Origin: DASRYH01 sp035687245
GTDB lineage: Bacteria > Actinomycetota > Coriobacteriia > Anaerosomatales > PHET01
Reading direction: 5' to 3'
DNA length: 8,148 nt
NCBI GenBank assembly: GCA_035687245.1
Contig: DASRYH010000044.1
Span: 1-8,148 of the forward strand
In this document: one piece after another, positions 1 through 6,920 of the stretch
Position numbering within the stretch: position 1 is the stretch's first letter
How the letters are laid out: each line of letters begins with the position of its first letter
Notes under the pieces: model-generated
Told to the model about the DNA's origin: nothing
Databases searched by the model: none
The model's input: only the letters and a program-made list of their open reading frames with translations
Made by a program: the position numbers and the translations under genes

Positions 1-2
1 CT

Positions 3-32
3 GCCGCGGACAGGCTGGTGACGAGGCGATGA
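3..32 (+). CDS. Possible 3' end of an upstream gene
   Basis: From the window's left edge an open frame encodes a short tail ending LVTRR and stops with TGA at 30-32. That stop overlaps the kdpF start codon at 29-31 as ATGA, the usual signature of translational coupling. Another frame (positions 1-21) also reaches a stop, so the reading frame is not certain. Nothing in nine residues allows a family call. If real, kdpF is not the first gene of its transcript. Confidence 0.25.
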   Translation, partial: AADRLVTRR

Positions 33-118
33 ACGTCGGCGACACGGTTGTGGGGATCCTGGCACTCGGTATCCTTGCGTACTTGCTGTGGGCGCTGCTC
101 AACCCCGAGAAGCTGTAG
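29..118 (+). CDS. kdpF: KdpF, small subunit of the K+-transporting ATPase
   Basis: This 29-residue peptide is a single hydrophobic helix (about residues 7-25) followed by a short tail. It has the hallmark KdpF pattern: LAYLLWALL followed by NPEKL at the end. In the Kdp complex KdpF is known as a small membrane peptide that stabilises the KdpABC assembly in the cytoplasmic membrane. Length matches the family (about 29 residues). A GAGG at 23-26 lies just upstream of the ATG, and the stop is 11 bases before kdpA, exactly where KdpF is expected in kdpFABC operons. The position and terminal motif make the call strong despite the small size. Confidence 0.9.
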   Translation: MNVGDTVVGILALGILAYLLWALLNPEKL

Positions 119-122
119 GGGG
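117..122 (+). promoter_or_regulatory. Ribosome binding site that fixes the kdpA start
   Basis: AGGGGG lies 7 bases before the ATG at 130. The frame stays open up to an ATG at 88, but that start would overlap most of kdpF, so 130 is preferred. Confidence 0.7.
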
Positions 123-129
123 CTACGTG

Positions 130-1857
130 ATGCCTGCGCGAGATATCGTTCAGATCGTGCTCTACATCGGCCTTGTGGTCGCTCTAGCGAAGCCGGTGGG
201 GACGTTTCTTCACCACGTATTCGAAGGTAAGCGCACCTTCCTTCATCCGGTCCTGGGTCCGGTCGAACGATCCATCTATCGGCTTTCAGGAGTCGACCCA
301 GACGGCGAGATGGGCTGGGCCGGATACACGCTGTCGATGCTCATGTTCACCGTCGGTTCATTCGTGGTGCTGTTCGTCTTGCTGAGACTTCAGGGCTGGC
401 TACCGGTCAACCCGTCGCATGCCGCCAACATGTCGAGTCTCATGGCGTTCAACACCGCGGTCTCATTCGTGACGAACACCAACTGGCAGGCTTACGCAGG
501 GGAGAGTGGCGCAAGCTATCTGTCGCAGCTGGTGGGCTTCACGTGGCAGAACTTCATCTCGGCGGCGGTGGGCATGGCGGTTGCCGTGGCCTTCGTACGC
601 GGCCTCACCCGAGTAGGGCGCAACGAGATCGGCAACTTCTGGGTCGATCTGGTGCGCGGCACGCTCTACGTGCTGCTGCCCATGTCGTTGCTGGTGGCCG
701 TCGTACTCATGTCGCAGGGTGTAGTCCAGAACTTCAGCTCGCCCGCGACCGTGCGGACACTGGAAGGCAGCGCCCAGACCATCGCGATGGGGCCGGTCGC
801 CTCGCAGGAGGCAATCAAGGAGATCGGCACAAACGGTGGTGGCTTCTTCAACGCCAATTCGGCGCATCCGTTTGAGAACCCTACGCCCTTCTCCAACTAC
901 CTCGAGATGCTCTGCATTCTCGCGATCCCTGCAGGCCTCGCCTATATGGTCGGCAAGTACGCCGGTGACGCCAGACAGGGGTGGGTGCTGCTCGCGGCGA
1001 TGGTGGTCTTGTTCGTCATCGGCGTGAGCACGATCTACGTCGGCGAGCGGGCGGGCAACCCGAACCTCACAGCGGTGGGGGCGAACCAGGCGCTCACGGC
1101 CGGTAGTGACGGCGGCAACATGGAGGGCAAGGAAGTCCGCTTCGGCATCGCTCAGTCTGCGCTGTTCGCGAACGCGACGACGGCGGCCTCGTGCGGCGCT
1201 GTGAACACAAGCCACGACAGCATGACTCCGCTTGCAGGGGGCATGGCGATGCTGAATATCGCCTTGGGCGAGATCATCTTCGGAGGGGTGGGCTCCGGAC
1301 TCTACGGCATGCTCATCTTCGCGATCATCGCGGTATTCATTGCAGGCCTGATGGTTGGCCGGACACCCGAGTACCTTGGCAAGAAGATCGGTCCTTCAGA
1401 CATGAAGCTCGTGATGCTCGCGGTGCTCGCACTCGAGGCGGGCATTCTCGTTACAGCGGGTATCGCCGCAGTCACACCCTCGGCTGTCGCAACCACGCTC
1501 AACCACGGTCCCCACGGCCTCTCCGAGATGCTCTACGCGGCCACTTCGGCGGTAGGCAACAACGGCTCAGCGTTCGGCGGGCTGACGGTGAATGGCCCGT
1601 TTTGGACTGTCGTGCTGGGTATCGGCATGCTGATCGGCCGGTATCTCTTCATCGTCCCCGTGCTCGGCGTGGCAGGTTCGATGGCGTCCAAGAAGGTCGC
1701 CCCGCTTTCGTCCGGCACCTTCCCCACGACCGGCGCGCTGTTCGTCGGGCTGCTCGTGGGAGTGATCGTGATCGTGGGCGCGCTCACGTTCTTCCCCGTA
1801 TACGCGCTCGGACCTGTGCTTGAGCACTTCGCCATGCACGCCGGGCAGCTGTTCTAG
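130..1857 (+). CDS. kdpA: KdpA, K+-binding and translocating subunit of the Kdp ATPase
   Basis: KdpA is the channel-like membrane subunit that binds K+ from outside and carries the selectivity filter of the KdpFABC pump. From the ATG at 130 the protein has 575 residues, close to the usual 560-600. The four filter-loop regions of the family are visible: TNTNW at about 115-119, GTNGGGFFNANS starting at 233, SCGAVN at about 354-359, and GNNGSAFGG at about 476-484. Each lies between hydrophobic spans, consistent with about ten membrane helices. The family sequences HPFENPTPFSNY and GEIIFGGVGSGLYGM are also present. A GTG immediately before the ATG is an alternative start of no consequence. The gene follows kdpF by 11 bases and precedes kdpB by 8, so it is in the same operon. 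All filter glycines appear intact, so it should be functional. Confidence 0.98.
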   Translation: MPARDIVQIVLYIGLVVALAKPVGTFLHHVFEGKRTFLHPVLGPVERSIYRLSGVDPDGEMGWAGYTLSMLMFTVGSFVVLFVLLRLQGWLPVNPSHAANMSSLMAFNTAVSFVTNTNWQAYAGESGASYLSQLVGFTWQNFISAAVGMAVAVAFVRGLTRVGRNEIGNFWVDLVRGTLYVLLPMSLLVAVVLMSQGVVQNFSSPATVRTLEGSAQTIAMGPVASQEAIKEIGTNGGGFFNANSAHPFENPTPFSNYLEMLCILAIPAGLAYMVGKYAGDARQGWVLLAAMVVLFVIGVSTIYVGERAGNPNLTAVGANQALTAGSDGGNMEGKEVRFGIAQSALFANATTAASCGAVNTSHDSMTPLAGGMAMLNIALGEIIFGGVGSGLYGMLIFAIIAVFIAGLMVGRTPEYLGKKIGPSDMKLVMLAVLALEAGILVTAGIAAVTPSAVATTLNHGPHGLSEMLYAATSAVGNNGSAFGGLTVNGPFWTVVLGIGMLIGRYLFIVPVLGVAGSMASKKVAPLSSGTFPTTGALFVGLLVGVIVIVGALTFFPVYALGPVLEHFAMHAGQLF

Positions 1858-1865
1858 GAGAGGCG

Positions 1866-3953
1866 ATGACTGAGAAGCAGACACCACTGGCCGATGCCGT
1901 CGGTATCGCCGAGCCTTCGGGGCCAAAGCGCCGAGGGGTAGCCTCTGATACCGCATTGATCGGCAGTGCGATTGGCGAGTCCTTTGCCAAGCTCGACCCG
2001 CGCACGCTCTACCGCAATCCTGTCATGTTCGTGGTCGAGATCGGCAGTGCCGTGACCACGGTCTATGCAGTCGACGCCCTCGTGCACCACAGCGCGGACG
2101 CCGTGTTCTTCACAGCCCTCGCCTTCTGGCTCTGGTTCACTGTGATCTTCGCCAACTTCGCCGAAGCGATGGCCGAGGGCAGAGGGAAGGCACAGGCAGA
2201 TGCCTTGCGTGGCATGAAGGCCGAAACGACGGCCCAGCGGCTTCTGCCCGATGGCTCGCTCGAGGAGGTCCCTGCCTCGGTACTGCGACGCGGCGATCTC
2301 GTCCAGGTCGTGGCAGGCGAGATCATCCCGGGTGACGGCGACGTGATCGAAGGCATCGCGTCTGTCGATGAGTCCGCGATCACCGGTGAGTCAGCTCCTG
2401 TGATACGCGAGTCAGGCGGTGACCGCAGTGCGGTCACCGGCGGCACCAAAGTGCTCTCAGACCGGATAATCGTGCAGATAACGTCGGATCCCGGTCAGAC
2501 CTTTCTCGACCGCATGATCTCGCTTGTAGAGGGCGCCGCGAGGCAGAAGACTCCAAACGAGATCGCGCTAGACATCTTGCTGATAGTGCTGACGATCATC
2601 TTCCTGCTGGTGGTCGTCACGCTTAAGACGTTCGCGCTCTACTCGGGCGACAACCTGTCGGTGAGCGTTCTGATCGCGCTGCTCGTCTGCCTGATTCCCA
2701 CGACCATCGGCGGGCTGCTGTCCGCGATCGGTATCGCCGGGATGGATCGTCTTGTGCAGCGCAACGTGCTCGCGATGTCGGGGCGCGCTGTTGAGGCCGC
2801 AGGCGATATCGACACGCTCCTGCTCGACAAGACGGGCACGATCACGTTCGGCAACAGGCAAGCCTCGGAGTTCCTGCCGGTGCCCGGCGTCGCAGAGGTC
2901 GACCTTGCGGATGCCGCGCAGCTCGCGTCGCTCTCCGACGAAACGCCGGAGGGACGCTCGGTAGTCGTACTCGCGAAACAGTTCGGTATCCGTGAGCGCC
3001 ATCTCGATCCGGCGACGACTGAGTTCATCCCGTTCTCGGCGCAGACTCGCATGAGTGGCGTCGACGTCGACGGCGAGCGTGTCCGAAAGGGCGCCGGCGA
3101 CGCCGTTGTCGCGTGGGTGCAGTCGCTGGGCGGTTCGGTCCCAACGGAACTCGAGAGGCTCGTCGAAGGCGTCTCAGAGCAGGGAGGCACACCGCTGGTG
3201 GTCTCTCGTGATGACGCCGTGCTGGGCGTGATCCATCTGAAGGACGTAGTGAAGGGCGGCATCAAGGAGCGCTTCGACCAGCTGCGGGCCATGGGCATTC
3301 GCACTGTCATGGTCACCGGTGACAATCCAACCACTGCATCAGTGATCGCGCGGGAAGCCGGTGTCGACGACTTCCTCTCGCAGGCGACGCCCGAGACGAA
3401 GATGGAGCTCATCCGAAAGGAGCAGGCGGGCGGACGCCTGATCGCGATGACGGGCGACGGCACCAACGACGCGCCCGCGCTTGCTCAAGCAGACGTGGGT
3501 GTGGCGATGAACAGCGGCACGAGCGCCGCCAAAGAGGCCGGCAACATGGTCGACCTCGATTCGGATCCCACCAAGCTCATCGAGATCGTAGCGATCGGCA
3601 AGCAGCTGCTCATGACGCGCGGCTCGCTCACTACCTTCTCGATCGCAAACGATGTCGCCAAGTACTTCGCGATCATCCCGGCCATGTTCATGCTGGGCCA
3701 TCCCGAGCTCGGGAGGCTCAACATCATGGGGTTGCACTCGCCGAACAGCGCCATCCTTTCGGCGGTCGTCTTCAACGCATTGATCATCGTGGCCCTCATC
3801 CCACTCGCGCTCAGAGGCGTGGCGTACCGGCCTGTGGGCGCCGGAGCGCTGCTCAGGCGCAACCTGCTGGTCTACGGACTCGGGGGAATCGTGCTGCCGT
3901 TCGTGGGCATCAAGCTCATCGACGTCGTGCTCGTGGCCCTGCACCTCGGTTAG
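1866..3953 (+). CDS. kdpB: KdpB, P-type ATPase catalytic subunit of the K+ pump
   Basis: KdpB hydrolyses ATP to drive K+ uptake through KdpA. The 695-residue protein is of normal length and has the full P-type ATPase set. The actuator motif TGES is at 173-176; its serine corresponds to the inhibitory phosphoserine site (Ser162) of E. coli KdpB. The phosphorylation motif DKTGT is at 321-325, with Asp321 as the phospho-acceptor. The nucleotide-binding KGAGDA starts at 408, MVTGDN is at 482-487, and the hinge TGDGTNDAPAL is at 529-539. The membrane motif CLIPTTIGG is at 275-283. SIANDVAKY at 592-600 has Asp596 and Lys599, matching the D/K pair known to be important in coupling. The start is fixed by AGGAGAGG at 1856-1863, which overlaps the kdpA stop. 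An 11-bp-arm inverted repeat lies inside the gene at 2417-2439. No damage is seen. Confidence 0.98.
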   Translation: MTEKQTPLADAVGIAEPSGPKRRGVASDTALIGSAIGESFAKLDPRTLYRNPVMFVVEIGSAVTTVYAVDALVHHSADAVFFTALAFWLWFTVIFANFAEAMAEGRGKAQADALRGMKAETTAQRLLPDGSLEEVPASVLRRGDLVQVVAGEIIPGDGDVIEGIASVDESAITGESAPVIRESGGDRSAVTGGTKVLSDRIIVQITSDPGQTFLDRMISLVEGAARQKTPNEIALDILLIVLTIIFLLVVVTLKTFALYSGDNLSVSVLIALLVCLIPTTIGGLLSAIGIAGMDRLVQRNVLAMSGRAVEAAGDIDTLLLDKTGTITFGNRQASEFLPVPGVAEVDLADAAQLASLSDETPEGRSVVVLAKQFGIRERHLDPATTEFIPFSAQTRMSGVDVDGERVRKGAGDAVVAWVQSLGGSVPTELERLVEGVSEQGGTPLVVSRDDAVLGVIHLKDVVKGGIKERFDQLRAMGIRTVMVTGDNPTTASVIAREAGVDDFLSQATPETKMELIRKEQAGGRLIAMTGDGTNDAPALAQADVGVAMNSGTSAAKEAGNMVDLDSDPTKLIEIVAIGKQLLMTRGSLTTFSIANDVAKYFAIIPAMFMLGHPELGRLNIMGLHSPNSAILSAVVFNALIIVALIPLALRGVAYRPVGAGALLRRNLLVYGLGGIVLPFVGIKLIDVVLVALHLG

Positions 3954-3962
3954 GAGAATGAC

Positions 3963-4553
3963 GTGAGCAAGGCGTTCTGGAGAGCACTCTCTACGGCATC
4001 GCGTTTGACTGTCATCACCATCGTGCTGGTGGGCGTCGTCTATCCCCTGAGCGTGTGGGCGATTGGGCAGGTGGCCTTCAAAGACGCCGCCGCCGGCAGC
4101 TTCGTTCGCAGCAAGGGGCAGATTGTCGGGTCCCGGTTGATCGGGCAGCAGTTCGTCTCCGATGGCTACTTCCATGGTCGGCCTTCGGCGGCCGGCGAAG
4201 GCTACGATGCCATGGCGTCGGCGGCCAGCAACCTCGGGCCGACGAGCAAGGTGCTCATCGAGCAGGTTGGGCAGCGCGTTGCCGAAGCGCGCGAGAGCAA
4301 CGGTGCGGGGCAAGTGCAGGTCCCCGTCGACTTCGTGACGGCGTCGGCCAGCGGGCTTGACCCTGACATCTCGCCAGACTCCGCGCTGTTGCAGGTTGCG
4401 CGGGTGGCGAAGACGCGGGGCATCGATGAGACAGAACTCCGGCGGCTGGTGGAAGAGCACGTCACCGGGCCGCAGTTCGGCCTCTTGGGCGCACAGCGCG
4501 TGAACGTGCTCGAGCTGAACCTCGCACTCGATGATCTCGCAGCGCGGAAGTAG
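3963..4553 (+). CDS. kdpC: KdpC, accessory subunit of the Kdp ATPase
   Basis: KdpC is the single-span subunit of KdpFABC, with a large periplasmic/extracytoplasmic domain, and is needed for assembly and activity. The 196-residue product has one N-terminal membrane segment (about 14-36). The family signatures follow: IGQQF at about 60-64, YFHGRPSAAG at 69-78, SAASNLGPTS at 86-95, SASGLDPDIS at 127-136, and the C-terminal LGAQRVNVLELN. The start is GTG at 3963. An ATG five bases upstream hits a stop two codons later and cannot be used, and AGGAG at 3952-3956 is well placed for the GTG. The ribosome site overlaps the kdpB stop, showing tight operon coupling. Confidence 0.97.
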   Translation: MSKAFWRALSTASRLTVITIVLVGVVYPLSVWAIGQVAFKDAAAGSFVRSKGQIVGSRLIGQQFVSDGYFHGRPSAAGEGYDAMASAASNLGPTSKVLIEQVGQRVAEARESNGAGQVQVPVDFVTASASGLDPDISPDSALLQVARVAKTRGIDETELRRLVEEHVTGPQFGLLGAQRVNVLELNLALDDLAARK

Positions 4554-4562
4554 GTCGGGTAC

Positions 4563-5684
4563 ATGATGAACATGGCCGACTATCTGCCACACAACGAGCG
4601 GGGGAAGCACAAGATCTTCCTCGGCTACGCCGCGGGCGTGGGCAAGACATACAGCATGCTCGCCGAAGCGCACCGCCGGGCGAAGCGCGGTGAGGACGTC
4701 GTCATCGGCTACGTCGAGCCGCACCTGCGTCCGGATACGAGCGCGCTGGTCGAAGGGCTTGAGCAGGTCCCGCCGAAGAAGATCAGCTATCAAGGCAGCC
4801 AGTTCACGGAGCTGGACACGGATGCAGTCCTACGGCGGCGGCCCGACTGCGTGCTGATCGACGAACTCGCTCACACCAATGTGCCGGGAACTCGCCACGA
4901 GAAGCGATGGCAGTCCGTCGAGGAGATACTCTCAGCCGGCATCAGCGTTCTCTCTACCGTCAATGTCCAGCACCTCGAGAGTCTCAACGACATCGTCGAG
5001 CAGATTACGGGGATCCGTGTTCGCGAAACGATCCCGGACCGCGTTCTGGACGAAGCCGACGAGGTCGAGCTTGCCGATCTGCCGCCCGACGCGCTCATCA
5101 ACCGCCTGCAGCGAGGTGCCATCTATGCGCCCGACAAGGTGGACCAGGCGCTCACCAACTTCTTTCGGCGGGGCAACCTCGTTGCGTTGCGAGAGCTGTC
5201 GCTGCGAAAGACCGCCGAGGAGGTCGACGAGGACCTTGAAGAGTTCATCGCCTCACACGATGTGGACAAGACGTGGGGCGCGGCCGACAAGGTCATGGTG
5301 ACTGTTCGCGCCGACCCGGCAGCCGCGAAGCTGATTCGGCGAGGGTTCCAGTTGGCCCATCGGTTGAGCGCGGAGCTGTGGGTGGTCCACGTGAAGCCCG
5401 CGGCGGTCCTGCTGGGCCCGGCGCAACAACAGGCGATCGACTGCCTGCGGACACTAGCCGAAGAGCTGTCGGGCCAGTTCATCGAAGTCGGGGACGACAA
5501 CGTGGCCGACGGCATAATCGACTTCGCCCGAAAGCACCAGATCACCTTCCTCGTGATGGGTCAGTCCAAGCGAACTCGCTGGGAGGAGATCACCAAGGGG
5601 TCGATCGTGAACCGCATCATGCGTGAGACGCGCAACATCGACGTGGTGATCGTGGCCGGCTCTACGAGCGGCTCGCCGGAGTAG
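4563..5684 (+). CDS. kdpD: Short KdpD: N-terminal sensor domain plus USP domain, no histidine kinase
   Basis: Full KdpD is a membrane sensor kinase of about 900 residues that activates kdp transcription through KdpE. This 373-residue product has only the cytoplasmic N-terminal part. The KdpD domain spans about 13-225, with a Walker A motif GYAAGVGKT at 21-29, a Walker-B-like VLIDELAHTN at 97-106, GTRHEKRW at 109-116 and NVQHLESLND at 134-143. A universal-stress-protein domain follows at about 240-367, with a KGSIVNRI segment near 345-352. There are no hydrophobic spans, no phospho-acceptor His box and no ATPase domain of a kinase. The stop is clean, and no remnant of the missing half is seen in the 97 bases before the next gene. 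Short KdpDs are known, for example from the cyanobacterium Anabaena. Here it may bind ATP or a small molecule and influence the pump or another regulator (inference). ATGs at 4563, 4566 and 4572 are all possible; the ribosome site (AGG 4552-4554 or GGG 4557-4559) is weak. It lies 9 bases after kdpC. Confidence 0.93.
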   Translation: MMNMADYLPHNERGKHKIFLGYAAGVGKTYSMLAEAHRRAKRGEDVVIGYVEPHLRPDTSALVEGLEQVPPKKISYQGSQFTELDTDAVLRRRPDCVLIDELAHTNVPGTRHEKRWQSVEEILSAGISVLSTVNVQHLESLNDIVEQITGIRVRETIPDRVLDEADEVELADLPPDALINRLQRGAIYAPDKVDQALTNFFRRGNLVALRELSLRKTAEEVDEDLEEFIASHDVDKTWGAADKVMVTVRADPAAAKLIRRGFQLAHRLSAELWVVHVKPAAVLLGPAQQQAIDCLRTLAEELSGQFIEVGDDNVADGIIDFARKHQITFLVMGQSKRTRWEEITKGSIVNRIMRETRNIDVVIVAGSTSGSPE

Positions 5685-5715
5685 CGCTTCGCTCGCGGTG
5701 ACCCTCGGTAGGCTA

Positions 5716-5743
5716 TTGACGTACGCTCTGATTAGAGTATTTA
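5716..5743 (+). promoter_or_regulatory. Sigma-70-type promoter of the tetR operon
   Basis: TTGACG at 5716-5721 and TATTTA at 5738-5743 are separated by 16 bases. This is close to the housekeeping consensus and stands out as an AT-rich patch in GC-rich DNA. It lies 38 bases before the chosen tetR start at 5782 and drives that gene and probably the two downstream. Confidence 0.65.
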
Positions 5744-5748
5744 CTCTA
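5733..5748. promoter_or_regulatory. Perfect palindrome overlapping the -10 box: probable TetR operator
   Basis: TAGAGTA, TT, TACTCTA forms a perfect inverted repeat with 7-bp arms that includes the whole -10 element. A related half-site, TACGCTCT at 5722-5729, sits in the spacer upstream. CTCT (5726-5729) and AGAG (5734-5737) form a second small inverted pair. The placement would let a bound repressor block polymerase, the usual autoregulation of TetR-family genes. Binding by the adjacent regulator is inferred. Confidence 0.65.
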
Positions 5749-5768
5749 CAGAGACGCAGTCGTTCGTC

Positions 5769-5774
5769 GAGAGG
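5769..5774 (+). promoter_or_regulatory. Ribosome binding site that decides the tetR start
   Basis: GAGAGG lies 7 bases before GTG 5782. The reading frame is open back to another GTG at 5698, but that start lies upstream of the promoter and would add residues unlike any TetR N-terminus. Confidence 0.65.
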
Positions 5775-5781
5775 CCACGCT

Positions 5782-6447
5782 GTGACCATCAGTACCCGTG
5801 AGCGCATCATCGACACCGCCCTGCTGCTCTTCAACGAGCAGGGGACTCGGGCAGTCACGACCAATCACATCGCGGATGCCATGGGCATCAGCGCGGGCAA
5901 CCTCTACTACCACTTCTCCAACAAGGAGGAGATCATCCGGGCGATCTACGAGCGCGCGATCTCTGACTACGATGGCTTCCTCCGCGAGGTCGCGGCGATT
6001 ACTCCGGACCCGCTCACTACGCTCGGCCTCTTCGACGGCATCTTCGCCCACCAGGAGCGTTACTGCTTCCTGCAGCGCGAGTTCCCAGCGCTCATTCGGC
6101 AAGACGAAGTGCTGCAGGCTCGCTACCGCGAGATGCAGGACCGCCGGGTGGGCTTCTACGCGTTTCTCGGACGCCACTGGATCGAGACTGGCAGCCTAAA
6201 GCCGATGGGGGAGCAAGAACTCCTCGACCTCGTGACGGCGATCTGGCTCGTGGGCGACACGTGGTTGAGCTACCTCGAGTCGATGGGCCGAAGCGACGAC
6301 GCGAACGAGGTGAGCCGAGGATCTCGTCTCATCTACGCGCTACTGCAACCGCATCTCACGACCACCGCGGCCGACGCCTTCATCGCCAGCGGTTGGGGAG
6401 CGCCGATTGCCGCGTCAGAGAAAGACGGAGTGGAGGAGTCCATCTAG
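5782..6447 (+). CDS. TetR/AcrR-family transcriptional repressor
   Basis: From GTG 5782 the protein has 221 residues, typical for a TetR-family dimeric repressor. The N-terminal DNA-binding domain is clear: RERIIDTALLLFNEQGT at about 6-22, then a helix-turn-helix at 26-45 ending in GNLYYHF, followed by NKEEII. The C-terminal ligand-binding half is helical, with YCFLQREFPAL and a later AIWLVGDTWLSYL segment. It resembles the TetR group whose C-terminal domain is Pfam PF13972 (recalled, not searched). The ligand is unknown. The gene has its own promoter with a palindrome over the -10 box, so self-repression is likely. It is followed after 35 bases by a membrane protein and a hydrolase on the same strand, which are the likeliest targets. 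It could also act on the kdp genes just upstream, but nothing in the sequence shows that. Confidence 0.93.
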   Translation: MTISTRERIIDTALLLFNEQGTRAVTTNHIADAMGISAGNLYYHFSNKEEIIRAIYERAISDYDGFLREVAAITPDPLTTLGLFDGIFAHQERYCFLQREFPALIRQDEVLQARYREMQDRRVGFYAFLGRHWIETGSLKPMGEQELLDLVTAIWLVGDTWLSYLESMGRSDDANEVSRGSRLIYALLQPHLTTTAADAFIASGWGAPIAASEKDGVEESI

Positions 6448-6482
6448 CCGTCTGAGCGGCTGGAACAGCAGGGGGGAGAGCA

Positions 6483-6920
6483 ATGCAGAACGGGTACGCA
6501 GCGCCAGCGCGCCGTGCTGGGATCTGGGGCGACCTCGTGTGGGGCGTGGGAGCCGCCGTGGCTTCCTTCGTCACCGTCCAGATCTGCATCTTGGTGGGTG
6601 CGGTCTTTGCGCTTGCAGCAGAGTCCGGCGCGAGCCGAACGGTCGGGCAGGTGGTCAACGCGATCGCCTTCGGCTTCATGATTCTCGCCTACGCCGTGAT
6701 CTTGAGTCTCGCGATGCGGTACCTGGCGCGCAGAGGGCTGATTCGCCCGGCGTTGTGGGTGGGCCTGCTCGTGTTCCCGCTCACGTGGACGGTGCTGATC
6801 CTTCTGACGCGTGACGGCCGATTCGGCACGGCGCCGCTTGTCGTGAGTCTCGCCGGCGCTGCGGCCGCATGGCTGGTGGCGGGCAGGTCCAATCCCAGCC
6901 GTGAGGAGCCATCGGCATGA
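6483..6920 (+). CDS. Four-span integral membrane protein of unknown function
   Basis: I do not recognise the family. The 145-residue protein is mostly hydrophobic, with likely membrane helices at about 19-45, 55-79, 88-109 and 116-134. There is a short N-terminal cytoplasmic-looking stretch with two arginines (10-11) and a hydrophilic tail SNPSREEPSA. The arginine-rich loop after helix 2 (RYLARRGLIR, 79-88) suggests that this loop faces the cytoplasm under the positive-inside rule. The start is supported by GGGGGGAGAG at 6471-6480 just before the ATG. Its stop overlaps the hydrolase start by ATGA, so the two are probably made together. Possible roles are a membrane partner of the hydrolase or a small transporter-like protein; there is no evidence to choose. 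Confidence 0.8.
   Translation: MQNGYAAPARRAGIWGDLVWGVGAAVASFVTVQICILVGAVFALAAESGASRTVGQVVNAIAFGFMILAYAVILSLAMRYLARRGLIRPALWVGLLVFPLTWTVLILLTRDGRFGTAPLVVSLAGAAAAWLVAGRSNPSREEPSA

Noticed and set aside
88..129. Upstream ATG extension of kdpA
   Set aside because: It overlaps kdpF, has no ribosome site of its own, and lengthens KdpA beyond its normal N-terminus.
463..1215. A 250-codon open frame on the - strand within kdpA
   Set aside because: It is antisense to highly conserved KdpA motifs, has low-complexity composition, and no family features were seen.
3312..3323. 12-bp palindrome GTCACCGGTGAC in kdpB, and a similar 10-bp one at 2380-2389
   Set aside because: They encode the conserved VTGD and ITGE motifs, so codon choice for these motifs explains them.
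3980..3991. Palindrome GAGAGCACTCTC near the start of kdpC, partly like the TetR operator arms
   Set aside because: It is within codons 6-10, lacks the TAGAGTA/TACTCTA form and has no promoter nearby; probably chance.
3339..4793. A 484-codon open frame on the - strand across kdpB, kdpC and kdpD
   Set aside because: It lies opposite three unmistakable genes, is rich in Arg/His/Asp with no recognisable domain, and is the expected antisense shadow of GC-rich coding DNA.
5656..5679. Weak stem CCGGC/GCCGG at the end of kdpD as a terminator
   Set aside because: Only 5 bp with a 14-base loop, inside coding sequence and with no T-run.
5698..5781. Upstream GTG extension of the TetR gene
   Set aside because: It would start before the promoter and operator and add 28 residues atypical of the family; GTG 5782 has a good ribosome site.
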